From Ruminococcus sp. XPD3002 (GTDB lineage: Bacteria > Bacillota > Clostridia > Oscillospirales > Ruminococcaceae): a DNA stretch of 64,000 bases. This document shows positions 23,774 to 32,644 of this stretch, piece after piece. The stretch spans positions 1-64,000 of the forward strand of contig FPJT01000004.1 of the NCBI GenBank assembly GCA_900119535.1. Reading direction: 5' to 3'. The first letter of the stretch is position 1; the number at the start of each line of letters is the position of its first letter. The position numbers were made by a program, and so were the translations under genes. Below the pieces are notes generated by a model that was not told where the DNA came from, made no database searches, and saw only the letters and a program-made list of their open reading frames with translations.

Positions 23774-26700
23774 TTACACTGTCTTGTAAACTCTACCACC
23801 ACTCAGTGTCTTGCCCTTTGCAGCAGCCATTTCTGAGATGGTAACTACCTGCCAGCCCTGTGACTTGATCCAAGGAAGAACTTCTTCCATAGCTGATGCT
23901 GTTGCATCATATGTCTCGTGGCAGAGAACTATTGCGCCATTACCCTGACCAGATGATACCCATCCCTTGATGTCGTTAACGATCTGATCCTTTGAATGAC
24001 CATTCCAGTCCTGAGTATCAAACTGACAGCTGATAAGTGCAACATCGTTAAGAGTTGACTCTACTGTACCATTTGACTCGAGGAAAGGAAGTCTCATAAG
24101 CTTTGAAGGCTCTGCGCCGATTATATTCTTGAGCTTAGCGTGTGTATTATCAAATTCTGAACGGATCTGTGAAGCTCCGAGCTTTGGGAGATGTGGATGT
24201 GATGTTGTATGGTTAGCAATCTCCATGCCCTTGCTGTAAGCATACTTAACTTCGTTTTCGCCAGCACCAGCACCGATCCAGTCACCAACATAGAAGAATG
24301 TTGCATGGAATCCGCTCTTTGAAAGTGCATCAACGATTCTTGTACCGATTGCAGGCTTCTGACAACCATCATCGAAGCTGATAGCGATCATTGGCTTGCT
24401 TGGATCGATTGAAGTGTTACCAGTTGAAGGTGTAACTGAAGGTGTAGAAGCAGCTGTGATATTAACCTTACCGCCGCCTGTTGTAACCTTTGAAGCAGTA
24501 CCCTTGTCGCCTGCGAATACATCGTCAACATAGATATCTGTTAAAGAAGTATCTGACTCGATGTAGAGGAGAAGGTTTGTAGCACCTGAAGGAATTGTGT
24601 ATTCTGTGTTCTCAAGCTTTGTCCAAGTCTTGTCAGCAGCTGAAGCAGTAGCGATCTGATCGTACTGAGTCACGCCTGAAGCATCATCATACTGGAGAGA
24701 CATCTTCATTGTCTCAGCTGAACCGCTGCCCTGAAGAACAGCTGCGCTGAAGCTGTATGTGCCGCCAGCCTTGAAATCGCTGCCGAGCTCATAGCCTAAA
24801 CCCTGCCAAGCATCGCCTCTGTTGGAGATCTTGAGAGACTTGCTTCCGCTGTAGTAGTTATCTGAATCAGACTCAACAGTAACATCGCCTCTTGCTGCCC
24901 AGCCATCCTTACCGCTCTCGAATGAGCTTGAGATAGCCTTTACAGAACCTGTGTTTGCAGAAGCTGAGGAGTTATTGTTGTTTGTGTTGCTGCTTGCGTT
25001 GTTGTTGGTATTTGTGTTAGCAGTTGCATTTGCACTCCAGCTCTCAGGAAGCTTTGTGATAACCTTAGCATCATACTTCTGGATCGAGAGAGCGTCAGCA
25101 GCTGTTATACCATCGCCGCGGTTGTATACATCGCCGTTATTTATAGCCTTTTCAGTAAGTGGGAACTTCTGTGCATTAGCAACATACTGAAGGATTGCAA
25201 GAGCATCAGAAAGTCCAACGCTTCCGTCAAGTGTAACATCACCGAAGTCAGCATCAGCAGATACTGATGGGTTATTATTTGTGTTGTTTGGAGCACTTGT
25301 AGGTGTCTGAACTGGAGCGTTAGTAGGTGTCTGAGCTGGAGCGTTAGTAGGTGTCTGAACAACAGAAGAATTATTTGTCTTACCTATATCAGCAGGATCT
25401 ACAAGGCCGATTACTGCATCATAAGCAGGCTTTGGCTTATAACCATCGCTGAAGAGCAGAGGATTCTGTGATTTACGCCAGCTTACAGGGTCCTGAGTTC
25501 CCCAGATTGTGAGTGCAGGAATCTTACCTGTCTTCTCAGAAGCATTCTTAGCAAGTGTAAAGATATCCTTATAGAGACTTGCCTGTGACTGGAAGTCAGA
25601 GCATGTGATATCAAGCTCAGTGATCTGAACGTCAAGTCCTGTGCTGAGGAACTTTTCAAGAGCAGCAGAATATGTGTTCTTGTCAGGATAGTTTGTAGCA
25701 AGGTGAGACTGCATACCGATACCATCGATGTTGCCCTCAGCCTTAACCTTTAATGCCATGTTGTAGATATCAGTTGTCTTAGCACCGATATACTCGTTAT
25801 AGTCGTTGAGGTAGAGCTTGCAGTTCTTAGGAGCGTACTTTCTTGCATACTTGAATGCGTTCAGTACGAAGCTGTCATCACCGTAGATCTGTACCCAACG
25901 TGAACCCTGCTGGCCGTCCTGAGCTCTTGAAGGTCTCATTCCGCCGCCGTCGTTCTTGAAGAGCTCGTTACAAACATCATATGAATAGAGGTCGAGCTTT
26001 GGATACTGCTTAGCAATAGCCTCGAAAGTATTCTTTATGAAGCTCTCAAGTCTCTGATCCATAACCTGCTTAGAAACCCAGTTGCCGTTATCTGAGAAGT
26101 TCTCCTTGAAGAACCAGTCAGGAGTCTGGCTGTACCATACGAATGTATGACCTCTGAGGCTGATACCGTTCTCCTCACAGAACTTAAGAGTATTAGCTGC
26201 TCTGCTGAGGTTAACCTGTGTATTAACGTTATTACCCCTCTGCATAGAAGCCTGCTGATCGATGATTGCATCAGGCTTGAGCTCGTTCTCAGGAGTAATT
26301 GAGTTGTAGTTCTTCTTAAGGAATGAAGCGCCGCTGCCAAGCTCGCTAGGGCTTACAGAAGTACCGATCTTGAAGTACTTAGAGAAGTAATCCTTAAGTC
26401 CGGGATCGCTTGTATTGAAGTTTGTGCTTGCGCTGTTGTTTGTATTTGTATTTGGATTTGTATTTGGATTTGTATTTGGATTTGGATTTGGATTTGTTGC
26501 AGGTGTGCTTGAAGAAGCATTGCTGAGGTTTATAGATGACTTTGTACCGCTCTTAGCAGCCATAGCATCATCAATATAGAAATCAGATGTTCCGTCAGGA
26601 GCTTCTACGTAAAGAACGAGGTTTGTAGCGCCTGAAGGGATCTTGAATGAAGTATTCTCAAGCTTAACCCACTCGCCGCTTGCAGCCTTCACTGAAGCAA

Positions 26701-27802
26701 CCTCATCATAGTTTTCTTCTCCGCCAAGGCTGTACTGGAGAGTCATCTTAAGAGTCTCAGAAGAACCGCTGTTCTGCATAGCTGCAACGCTGAAGCTGTA
26801 TGAGTTGCCGCCAACGAAATCGCTGGAGTCGAGCTCAACCTGAGCGCCGTGCCATTTATCGCCTCTGCCTGTTACAGCAAGGCCCTTGCTTCCGCCAACG
26901 TGATTGCTTGAATCAGTAGCGATCTTAGTTCCTGTACCTCTTGCTACCCAGTCACCTGTGCTGCTCTCGAAGTCTGTCTTCCAGTATGAACCGTCAGAGT
27001 TCTTAGGCTCGTTAGGTGTTGCAGGTGTGCTTGGAGTTGTGCTTGGGTTTGTGGTCTGATTCGGGTTAGTTGAAGCATTCATTGTGAGCTTGTTCTTGTT
27101 AACCTTAGCGCTACCGTTTGACTGGTAACCCTCGATGTTAAGAGAAACTTCCCACAGTGTACCCATCTTAAGGCCAGCGCCCTCCCACTTCTTGAAGTGG
27201 TCAGAAACTGTGATTGTACCTGTAAGGTGTGTAGATGAGTAAGCCTTAGCCGGGTTAGTTGTATTAACGCTCCAGTACTGGTCGAATGTCTCAGTACCGT
27301 GGATAGAAGGCTGGTTTACACGAGTTGATTTATAGATATTATATGTGCTGCCGTCGGAAGAGAATGTTCCGAGACCGCCGCCCTGCTGTCCGGGTGGTCT
27401 CCAAGTACCCCAAGCCTGTACGATGTAGTACTCAACTGTAGGATCTTCTGTCCAACCGTAGATACACATATATGAGTTTCCGTCTGGTTTGTAGTCAACA
27501 TCATAGTCAACTGTGATTGTGCCATAAGTAGAATAAGGCTTCTTGTCTGTAAGCTTTCTACCTGTACGTCCAAGGAAGTTCTCAATGTTGCTCCATGAAC
27601 AGCTGAAAGAACCGTTTGTACCGGGGTTGAAGCTTACCTGACCCTGTCCCCACTGATTCCACATCTCATAGTCGTAACCATCAGATGTCTTACCTTTATC
27701 CTGCTGGTCAGCAGCGAAAGCGGTAGTAGCGGGTACGCTCATAGCACACATAAGAGTAGCCATGAGACCAGCAAAGCCCTTCTTGAATCTGCTCTTTTTC
27801 AT
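23774..27802 (-). CDS. Cellulosomal xylanase/acetyl-xylan esterase, GH11-CBM22-GH10-Doc-CBM22-CE4
   Basis: A 1342-residue exported enzyme. A signal peptide (1-~32) ends in TAFAADQ. GH11 (~41-235): catalytic Glu in TVEYYIVQAWG and LNIEGYQSNGSA. CBM22-like (~271-420). GH10 (~468-800): acid/base Glu in DVCNELF, nucleophile Glu in QITELDIT. Type I dockerin (~849-912): DVTLDGSVGLSDALAILQY. A second CBM22-like module (~957-1097) closely similar to the first. CE4 deacetylase (~1135-1337): SFDDG metal Asp and HTTSHPHLP metal His. Asn/Pro/Thr linkers separate the modules. It can cut xylan in two modes and remove acetyl groups while docked in the cellulosome. ATG 27802 is preferred because GAGGA is 9 nt upstream. 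This module order is, from memory, known in R. flavefaciens. Confidence 0.95.
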   Translation of the reverse strand: MKKSRFKKGFAGLMATLMCAMSVPATTAFAADQQDKGKTSDGYDYEMWNQWGQGQVSFNPGTNGSFSCSWSNIENFLGRTGRKLTDKKPYSTYGTITVDYDVDYKPDGNSYMCIYGWTEDPTVEYYIVQAWGTWRPPGQQGGGLGTFSSDGSTYNIYKSTRVNQPSIHGTETFDQYWSVNTTNPAKAYSSTHLTGTITVSDHFKKWEGAGLKMGTLWEVSLNIEGYQSNGSAKVNKNKLTMNASTNPNQTTNPSTTPSTPATPNEPKNSDGSYWKTDFESSTGDWVARGTGTKIATDSSNHVGGSKGLAVTGRGDKWHGAQVELDSSDFVGGNSYSFSVAAMQNSGSSETLKMTLQYSLGGEENYDEVASVKAASGEWVKLENTSFKIPSGATNLVLYVEAPDGTSDFYIDDAMAAKSGTKSSINLSNASSSTPATNPNPNPNTNPNTNPNTNTNNSASTNFNTSDPGLKDYFSKYFKIGTSVSPSELGSGASFLKKNYNSITPENELKPDAIIDQQASMQRGNNVNTQVNLSRAANTLKFCEENGISLRGHTFVWYSQTPDWFFKENFSDNGNWVSKQVMDQRLESFIKNTFEAIAKQYPKLDLYSYDVCNELFKNDGGGMRPSRAQDGQQGSRWVQIYGDDSFVLNAFKYARKYAPKNCKLYLNDYNEYIGAKTTDIYNMALKVKAEGNIDGIGMQSHLATNYPDKNTYSAALEKFLSTGLDVQITELDITCSDFQSQASLYKDIFTLAKNASEKTGKIPALTIWGTQDPVSWRKSQNPLLFSDGYKPKPAYDAVIGLVDPADIGKTNNSSVVQTPTNAPAQTPTNAPVQTPTSAPNNTNNNPSVSADADFGDVTLDGSVGLSDALAILQYVANAQKFPLTEKAINNGDVYNRGDGITAADALSIQKYDAKVITKLPESWSANATANTNTNNNASSNTNNNNSSASANTGSVKAISSSFESGKDGWAARGDVTVESDSDNYYSGSKSLKISNRGDAWQGLGYELGSDFKAGGTYSFSAAVLQGSGSAETMKMSLQYDDASGVTQYDQIATASAADKTWTKLENTEYTIPSGATNLLLYIESDTSLTDIYVDDVFAGDKGTASKVTTGGGKVNITAASTPSVTPSTGNTSIDPSKPMIAISFDDGCQKPAIGTRIVDALSKSGFHATFFYVGDWIGAGAGENEVKYAYSKGMEIANHTTSHPHLPKLGASQIRSEFDNTHAKLKNIIGAEPSKLMRLPFLESNGTVESTLNDVALISCQFDTQDWNGHSKDQIVNDIKGWVSSGQGNGAIVLCHETYDATASAMEEVLPWIKSQGWQVVTISEMAAAKGKTLSGGRVYKTV

Positions 27803-27914
27803 GTTAATCATTCCTCACTTTCATGCGGTTTATAATGATATACGTATTTTTTCTCACTGCAGAGGCACCGGAGCTTTTCTCCATGTGTCCCTCCCTCTTG
27901 CAGCTTCTGTAATC

Positions 27915-27943
27915 ATTTTATTACTTTTCTATGAACTATTCAA
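27915..27943 (-). promoter_or_regulatory. Promoter and possible operators of the xylanase gene
   Basis: Minus strand TTGAAT (27938-27943), 17 nt, TAAAAT (27915-27920), giving a leader of about 105 nt. Just upstream are AATATTCAA (27964-27972), its inverted copy TTGAATATT (27997-28005) and TTCAATAT (28017-28024), which could be regulator half-sites. No other feature is visible in 27803-28120. Confidence 0.5.
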
Positions 27944-28124
27944 GTCAATTTTTGCTAACAACAAATATTCAATAGTCATTTTTTGCTGTTTTCCTGTTGA
28001 ATATTGCTTCTTTTTGTTCAATATGCCAACATCTGGTTTTTGGCTATATATCGCGGTTTGCAGCCTCTACATTTTGTAATATCAACTCTGAATTTTACAA
28101 AACTTTATATTCTGCACAAATATT

Positions 28125-28158
28125 AAAGGCTGCGGCGTAGTTAAACGCAGCAGCCTTT
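28125..28158 (-). terminator. Hairpin after the zinc-ribbon gene
   Basis: AAAGGCTGC and GCAGCCTTT arms with a GGCG/CGC extension; on the minus strand only three T follow, so termination may be partial. Confidence 0.55.
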
Positions 28159-28183
28159 GGTCATCTTAAAAGACTATATCGAA

Positions 28184-28690
28184 TTACTCGTTCTCGGTAC
28201 CGCACTTCTCACAGAATTTAGCTCCTTCAGCAAGCTCTGCGCCGCAGTTTGAACATACCTTTTTCTCAGCAGGTGCCTCAGCTTTCTCTGCCTCTTCAGC
28301 AACTGTCTCTGCAGGTACTTCGATCTCAACCTTAGTTCCGCACTTTGCACAGAACTTAGCGTTTTTATCAACTGAAGCACCGCAGCCCTTACATGTGATC
28401 TTATCTTCAAGATCGAACAGCTCTGCATTAAGAGCTTCTATCTTAGCCTTGCTGTCAGCAATAGCTGTAAAGAAGTCCATGAATCCCTCTGCTTCGGGAT
28501 TTTCAGCTGCGAACTTTTTACCGATCTCGACATAAGCGTCCTGAATAGCAGATTCAGCCTGAGTGATCTCCTTCTTTATACGAGCCTTCTCAGTCATTTT
28601 CTTATAACCATCAGAGCCGGTCTTAACGCCCTTTTCAACTGTATCGCCTACCTTATCGGCAAGGCCTTTTAATGAATCCATAAATCCCAT
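28184..28690 (-). CDS. Double zinc-ribbon protein
   Basis: A 168-residue cytoplasmic protein. Residues 1-~98 are helical and charged (MGFMDSLKGLADKVGDTVEK, later SKAKIEALNAELFDLEDKI), probably coiled coil. Two CxxC-CxxC ribbons follow: CKGCGA..CAKCGTKVE (~99-122) and CSNCGAE..CEKCGTENE (~147-168), separated by an Ala/Glu-rich linker. Such proteins are common in Firmicutes but no activity is known for this layout. It is single, with its own promoter and GGAGG site. Confidence 0.8.
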   Translation of the reverse strand: MGFMDSLKGLADKVGDTVEKGVKTGSDGYKKMTEKARIKKEITQAESAIQDAYVEIGKKFAAENPEAEGFMDFFTAIADSKAKIEALNAELFDLEDKITCKGCGASVDKNAKFCAKCGTKVEIEVPAETVAEEAEKAEAPAEKKVCSNCGAELAEGAKFCEKCGTENE

Positions 28691-28727
28691 GGGTCATTAC
28701 CTCCATTCGGTTTTATTTTATGTCTAT

Positions 28728-28756
28728 ATTATACCACATATTTTTTTGTTAGTCAA
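28728..28756 (-). promoter_or_regulatory. Promoter of the zinc-ribbon gene
   Basis: Minus strand TTGACT (28751-28756), 17 nt, TATAAT (28728-28733). Confidence 0.8.
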
Positions 28757-28793
28757 TAGGAAATAGCAATTTATCACAATAAATTCACAAAGC

Positions 28794-30056
28794 TCAGATA
28801 TCTTCAAAGGTGAGCGCTCTTACCGCACGTACAGCTGCTTCCGAGAAGTCACTGCACACCGATGAATACAGAGTCATAAGGGGCGCATGCATGGATATAT
28901 TGTCTCCCACGCCGCATGCCATGACTATTCCTGCTGTAGCGTCGATGTCGCCGTCCTTGACCGTTCTTCCTGCGCCCAGCATAAGCGAAGCCATGCCGAT
29001 TTCCTCGCTGTTTACGGCAACTATCCTTACATCCCTTGAAGCTCTTATCTCGTGGCTGAACTTTGCCTGCGGAAGAAGTGAGACATCGTCGCAGATACTG
29101 CTGTCTCCGCCCTGCATAGCTATGGTACGGCGAAGCACGTCCAGTGCAGCACCCGAAGAAACCGCCTCCTCAGCCATTGCAGTACACTGTTCTATAGTGC
29201 CCTTGCCTGCAAGCTCCAGCATATTAGCCGCAAGGTCGATGCAGGTGTCATAAAGCGGACCTTTCACCTTTCCCTGAAGCAGTTCCACAGCTTCCCTTAC
29301 TTCAAGAGCGTTGCCTATGTTGTTTCCCAGAGGACTGTCCATATCGGTGACTATAGCACGGCACTTCTTGCCTGCAGCACGTCCTACACGTTCCATAAGA
29401 CGGGCAAGCTTTTCGGCATCCTCCTGAGTCTTCATGAACGCACCCGAACCGCATTTCACGTCCAGAAGCAGACAATCCGCATTCAGGGCAAGCTTCTTGC
29501 TCATGATACTTGCACAGATCAGCGGAATACTGTCAACCGCCGAAGTTGCATTCCTGAGAGCGTACATTTTCTTGTCCGCAGGACAGAGGTCACCGCTCTG
29601 AGAGATTATGGCAAATCCCGTAGTATTGACTATCTTCGCAAAATCCGCAAAAGGCAGTTCTGTACGGAAACCGCTGATGCTTTCAAGCTTGTCGATAGTT
29701 CCGCCTGTATGGCCAAGTCCTCTGCCTGACATTTTCGGCACCTTTATACCGCACGCCGCCGCAACAGGTCCTATAACAAGGCTTGTCTTGTCACCGACTC
29801 CGCCCGTACTGTGCTTGTCCACGGTAACGCCGTCGATGCAGCTGAGATCGAGTATGTCGCCGCTGTCACGCATAGCAAGGGTAAGGCTTACGGTCTCACG
29901 CTCGGTAAGTCCGTTCAGGCATACTGCCATAAGCCACGCCGCCATCTGATAATCAGCGGTTTCACCCGAAGTATAGCTGTTTACCAGCCATTTTATCTCC
30001 TCATCGGACAGTTCTTCTGATCGTTTGGTTTTACTGATAATATCAATTATATTCAA
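28794..30056 (-). CDS. deoA: Pyrimidine-nucleoside (thymidine) phosphorylase
   Basis: A 420-residue enzyme that splits thymidine, deoxyuridine or uridine with phosphate for nucleoside salvage. The family signature for phosphate and nucleoside binding is KMSGRGLGHTGGTIDKLES (about residues 107-125). VDKHSTGGVGDKTSLVIGP and KKLALNADCLLLDVKCGSGA are further conserved blocks. A GTG at 30065 lies inside AGGAGGTGGG, so I prefer the TTG at 30056, 8 nt after GGAGG. This gives the start MNIIDIISKTKRSEELS, which lines up with known homologues. It has its own promoter although it follows the bofA group on the same strand. Confidence 0.93.
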   Translation of the reverse strand: MNIIDIISKTKRSEELSDEEIKWLVNSYTSGETADYQMAAWLMAVCLNGLTERETVSLTLAMRDSGDILDLSCIDGVTVDKHSTGGVGDKTSLVIGPVAAACGIKVPKMSGRGLGHTGGTIDKLESISGFRTELPFADFAKIVNTTGFAIISQSGDLCPADKKMYALRNATSAVDSIPLICASIMSKKLALNADCLLLDVKCGSGAFMKTQEDAEKLARLMERVGRAAGKKCRAIVTDMDSPLGNNIGNALEVREAVELLQGKVKGPLYDTCIDLAANMLELAGKGTIEQCTAMAEEAVSSGAALDVLRRTIAMQGGDSSICDDVSLLPQAKFSHEIRASRDVRIVAVNSEEIGMASLMLGAGRTVKDGDIDATAGIVMACGVGDNISMHAPLMTLYSSVCSDFSEAAVRAVRALTFEDI

Positions 30057-30080
30057 GTATCCCACCTCCTCATAATATAT

Positions 30081-30109
30081 ATTTTACCATATTATAACCA
30101 AAATTTCAA
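30081..30109 (-). promoter_or_regulatory. Promoter of deoA
   Basis: Minus strand TTGAAA (30104-30109), 17 nt, TAAAAT (30081-30086), about 25 nt before the TTG start. Confidence 0.7.
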
Positions 30110-30128
30110 TAGTTTCGGTGAAAAAAGT

Positions 30129-30383
30129 TTACAGAATTCTCAGCAGTACGATACACAGGTCAAAAGGTACACCCAGAAGCAGACTTCCGCACACGTTAAA
30201 GCAGTTCAGCGGCACCTCTCCGCCGAACACACCTCCGAAGTGCTCCAGCAGAAGAAGTCCTGCAAATCCCGTAACAGAGCCGAAAAGCGCACTGCGGACC
30301 TTCCTTTTTCTGCTATGATAGTAAAAAAGCATCACCGCCGCCGCAGCGCAGCACATAAGTACAAATAAACCGTTTGCCGTCAT
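30129..30383 (-). CDS. BofA-like membrane protein
   Basis: An 84-residue protein with two or three hydrophobic segments. The middle and end, GSVTGFAGLLLLEHFGGVFG, then VPLNCFNVCGSLLLGVPFDL, follow the BofA pattern of glycine-rich membrane helix, VPLN, and LGVPG-like end. BofA restrains the SpoIVFB protease that activates sigma K during sporulation. The match is to a short family, so the role is tentative. It closes a four-gene leftward cluster of small proteins. Confidence 0.65.
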   Translation of the reverse strand: MTANGLFVLMCCAAAAVMLFYYHSRKRKVRSALFGSVTGFAGLLLLEHFGGVFGGEVPLNCFNVCGSLLLGVPFDLCIVLLRIL

Positions 30384-30394
30384 TTCACTTCTCC

Positions 30395-30685
30395 TTATAA
30401 TAATATGTAGCCCAGTGCAAGGATGAGCTTCATGTCTCCGCCCTCACGAAGAAGTGCGAACATCAGCGCACCTATCAGAAGCTTATCCTTGTCTGTACCG
30501 CCAGACAGTATCTGCCTAAGCAGATCGCCGTGTTTTCCGCTGTTTTCCTGCGGTTTCACGGACACGGGAGGCGGCTCGGGCAGATCGGTCTGTCCGCCCT
30601 CCGAATAATGTGAGCTCACCGTACCTGCGGACATTCCGCCGTCCGAACGTTCATGTCTTCTTCCCTGATGACCGTATCCTGCCAT
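30395..30685 (-). CDS. Small protein of unknown function (cluster with bofA)
   Basis: A 96-residue protein with start ATG 30685 after GGGAGG. The first ~55 residues are polar and rich in Gly, Ser, His and Pro (MAGYGHQGRRHERSDGGMSA), probably unfolded. The last ~40 hold two short helices (HGDLLRQILSGGTDKDKLLI, then a hydrophobic end ILALGYILL). I do not recognise the family. The upstream longer frame lacks a ribosome site. Confidence 0.6.
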   Translation of the reverse strand: MAGYGHQGRRHERSDGGMSAGTVSSHYSEGGQTDLPEPPPVSVKPQENSGKHGDLLRQILSGGTDKDKLLIGALMFALLREGGDMKLILALGYILL

Positions 30686-30708
30686 ATCATCGCCTCCCTT
30701 TGCCCGTC

Positions 30709-31059
30709 TCAGAGCAGTTCGTTCAGAAGTCCGCTCTCCTTCGCCAGATTCCACAGGGCAAGTATCTTCAGAAGCTTCACCGCCTTATCCACTCTGCCCT
30801 GTTTTTCCTCACTGAGATGCGGTTTAAGCGCCATAAGCAGTTCTGTGTTCCTGTCATTGCCCTTCAACGCTCCCGCCATGCCCGAAAGCTTCATTATCGC
30901 ACTCAGATCAGGCATCCCGGTCTGTGGTGTACCGCTTTCGCCCTCTTCGGAAAGATCTCCGCTTGCCAGCATCTGTGCAAGCTCCGTAAGCTGTCTGACA
31001 CTTTCCTCGTCCGACAGCAGATCGGTTATTTTATCCATGATCCCTTCATTTTCAGTCAA
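30709..31059 (-). CDS. Small helical protein of unknown function
   Basis: A 116-residue helical, charged protein (DKITDLLSDEESVRQLTELA, later GRVDKAVKLLKILALWNLAK). TTG 31059 has GGGGGAG 7 nt upstream; ATG 31038 with a closer GAAGGG is the alternative. It begins 4 nt after the stop of the 82-residue gene, so they are co-translated. The function is unknown; the neighbouring bofA-like gene suggests a link to sporulation. Confidence 0.6.
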   Translation of the reverse strand: MTENEGIMDKITDLLSDEESVRQLTELAQMLASGDLSEEGESGTPQTGMPDLSAIMKLSGMAGALKGNDRNTELLMALKPHLSEEKQGRVDKAVKLLKILALWNLAKESGLLNELL

Positions 31060-31063
31060 AAGA

Positions 31064-31312
31064 TCACTCCCCCGAAAGCTTCTTGTAGAGCGCCTGTGCC
31101 TGCGGAGTGCTCATCAGTCTCTCAACGAGCTTGGGATCGTTCACCGCCTGACGGAATTTCGCCGCATCTTTGCCGTTCATTGCCGCAAGGGCATTATCGA
31201 ACTTTCCCTCTTCAAGCTCTTTGCGGAGCTGTTCGGGCGGTACGCCTATTTTCTTGCTGACTACCGAGAGAAGTCCCGATATTTTCTGCGGATCAATACT
31301 GTTTTTGTTCAT
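31064..31312 (-). CDS. Small helical protein of unknown function
   Basis: An 82-residue protein with a clear GGAGGAATT site before ATG 31312. It looks like two helical hairpins (PQKISGLLSVVSKKIGVPPE and KDAAKFRQAVNDPKLVERLM). It heads the leftward cluster that ends with the bofA-like gene and is divergent from yfcE. I do not know the family. Confidence 0.65.
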   Translation of the reverse strand: MNKNSIDPQKISGLLSVVSKKIGVPPEQLRKELEEGKFDNALAAMNGKDAAKFRQAVNDPKLVERLMSTPQAQALYKKLSGE

Positions 31313-31329
31313 AATTCCTCCGTAAACTA

Positions 31330-31358
31330 TTGATTTTTCTCCTCAGACCTGATATAAT
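31330..31358 (+). promoter_or_regulatory. Promoter of the yfcE-like gene
   Basis: TTGATT (31330-31335), 17 nt, TATAAT (31353-31358), 43 nt before the start codon. Confidence 0.8.
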
Positions 31359-31401
31359 TATTTAACAGGCTATTAAAGTATATTATCCAAGGAGGTTCTG
31401 T

Positions 31402-31887
31402 ATGCGTATAATCGTTATGTCCGACACTCACGGCAACTACCGCGCCCTGCAGTCAATAATCACCCGTAACGCTGATGCTGACTGGTTCATACACCTGGGC
31501 GACGGCGAACGCGACCTGGACCGCTTCATTCTTGCTAATCCCGAGTTTACCGAGAAAGTGATACACGTAAAGGGAAATTGCGACGAGAACAGTCTCAGTC
31601 CCGATTTCTTCGTTCTTCCTCTCCCTTTCGGACACCGTATATTCGCAGCCCACGGTCACAGATACTTCGTCCGTGATTCACTTCTCCGCATAAAACAGGC
31701 AGCAATTGACAACGAATGTGATATCGTCCTCTACGGACACACTCATGTCCGCTACAATAAGTACGAGGACGGCTTATACATCATGAACCCCGGAAGCGCT
31801 TCCGCACCCTATGACAGCACAAAGCCTTCATTCGGACATATCGACATATCGGAAGCAGGTGTTGTTACCAACATTGCCGATGTATAA
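31402..31887 (+). CDS. Metallophosphoesterase, YfcE/MJ0936 family
   Basis: A 161-residue cytoplasmic phosphodiesterase with a complete two-metal site: MSDTHGN (Asp, His), HLGDGERD (Asp), VKGNCD (Asn), AAHGHRYFV (His) and YGHTHVRYNKY (His, His). PGSASAP is the family end motif. Members hydrolyse model phosphodiesters; the natural substrate is often unknown. The ATG follows AAGGAGG. Confidence 0.9.
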   Translation: MRIIVMSDTHGNYRALQSIITRNADADWFIHLGDGERDLDRFILANPEFTEKVIHVKGNCDENSLSPDFFVLPLPFGHRIFAAHGHRYFVRDSLLRIKQAAIDNECDIVLYGHTHVRYNKYEDGLYIMNPGSASAPYDSTKPSFGHIDISEAGVVTNIADV

Positions 31888-31932
31888 CATATTATATTCA
31901 ATACCGCACAAATTGTTACAGGAGGAGTCATT

Positions 31933-32517
31933 ATGGCATATAATCCGGATTTCGATAAATACCGCAAACAACTTAAAATGACCGAACACATATACAAGGT
32001 CTGTTTTTATATCGTTGTTTTCTACATCATAATCGATATAATAAATTTTGGTTCCAGTTTCATGTTTTCATCCTCAGATATGGCTATTGCTGCTGTTTTC
32101 TCAGGATTATTGATTCCGGGAGCATATGTCGGAATGACACTGTACTCCCTTAAGGGTAAAAAGAATATCCTGCTGCTTATCGCTCCTGTTTTCACAGGTG
32201 CAGCTGCTCTCATAGGCGGATCATTGAGCACCGGTATTGTGAACGGATTTTTCACGTTCATAAATTTAGTCGTTGCGATAGTTCTGATACTCACTAACAA
32301 GCTCTACAATGCACTCAGCGAAAAAGAGGGATTCCCCTATTTTTCCGAGCTTATCGAGCACAACAAGGAAGAGAAGAAAAAATTCGAGGAGAACCATTTC
32401 GAGAAGCGCTATCAGGAGATAATACAGAACTCATCAAAGGACATGCTCGAACTCCCTGCTGAGATCCCCGTATCTACAGACCTCGGCGGAAAATCTGAAA
32501 CAATGGATGAAATATAA
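31933..32517 (+). CDS. Four-helix membrane protein of unknown function
   Basis: A 194-residue protein with four predicted membrane helices (about residues 20-40, 48-70, 75-97 and 98-118). A cytoplasmic C-terminal tail is rich in Glu and Lys (EHNKEEKKKFEENHFEKRYQ). I do not recognise a family. It follows yfcE by 45 bp with GGAGGAG before the ATG, and a terminator comes after it, so the two form one transcript. Confidence 0.75.
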   Translation: MAYNPDFDKYRKQLKMTEHIYKVCFYIVVFYIIIDIINFGSSFMFSSSDMAIAAVFSGLLIPGAYVGMTLYSLKGKKNILLLIAPVFTGAAALIGGSLSTGIVNGFFTFINLVVAIVLILTNKLYNALSEKEGFPYFSELIEHNKEEKKKFEENHFEKRYQEIIQNSSKDMLELPAEIPVSTDLGGKSETMDEI

Positions 32518-32521
32518 CACT

Positions 32522-32551
32522 ATCGGCGGAGAAGTTCCGCCGATTTTTCTT
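32522..32551 (+). terminator. Intrinsic terminator
   Basis: ATCGGCGGA, GAAGT loop, TCCGCCGAT, then TTTTCTTT; ends the yfcE transcript 5 nt past the stop codon. Confidence 0.85.
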
Positions 32552-32564
32552 TACAAAATCACTA

Positions 32565-32593
32565 TTTACACTTGTATTTATTTATGGTATAAT
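32565..32593 (+). promoter_or_regulatory. Promoter of the MBOAT-FkbH-ACP operon
   Basis: TTTACA (32565-32570), 17 nt, TATAAT (32588-32593), 51 nt before the first start codon. Confidence 0.8.
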
Positions 32594-32644
32594 AATATTC
32601 GGACTGTCCTGACAGTAAATTTAACGAAAGAAGTTTTCTGATAA

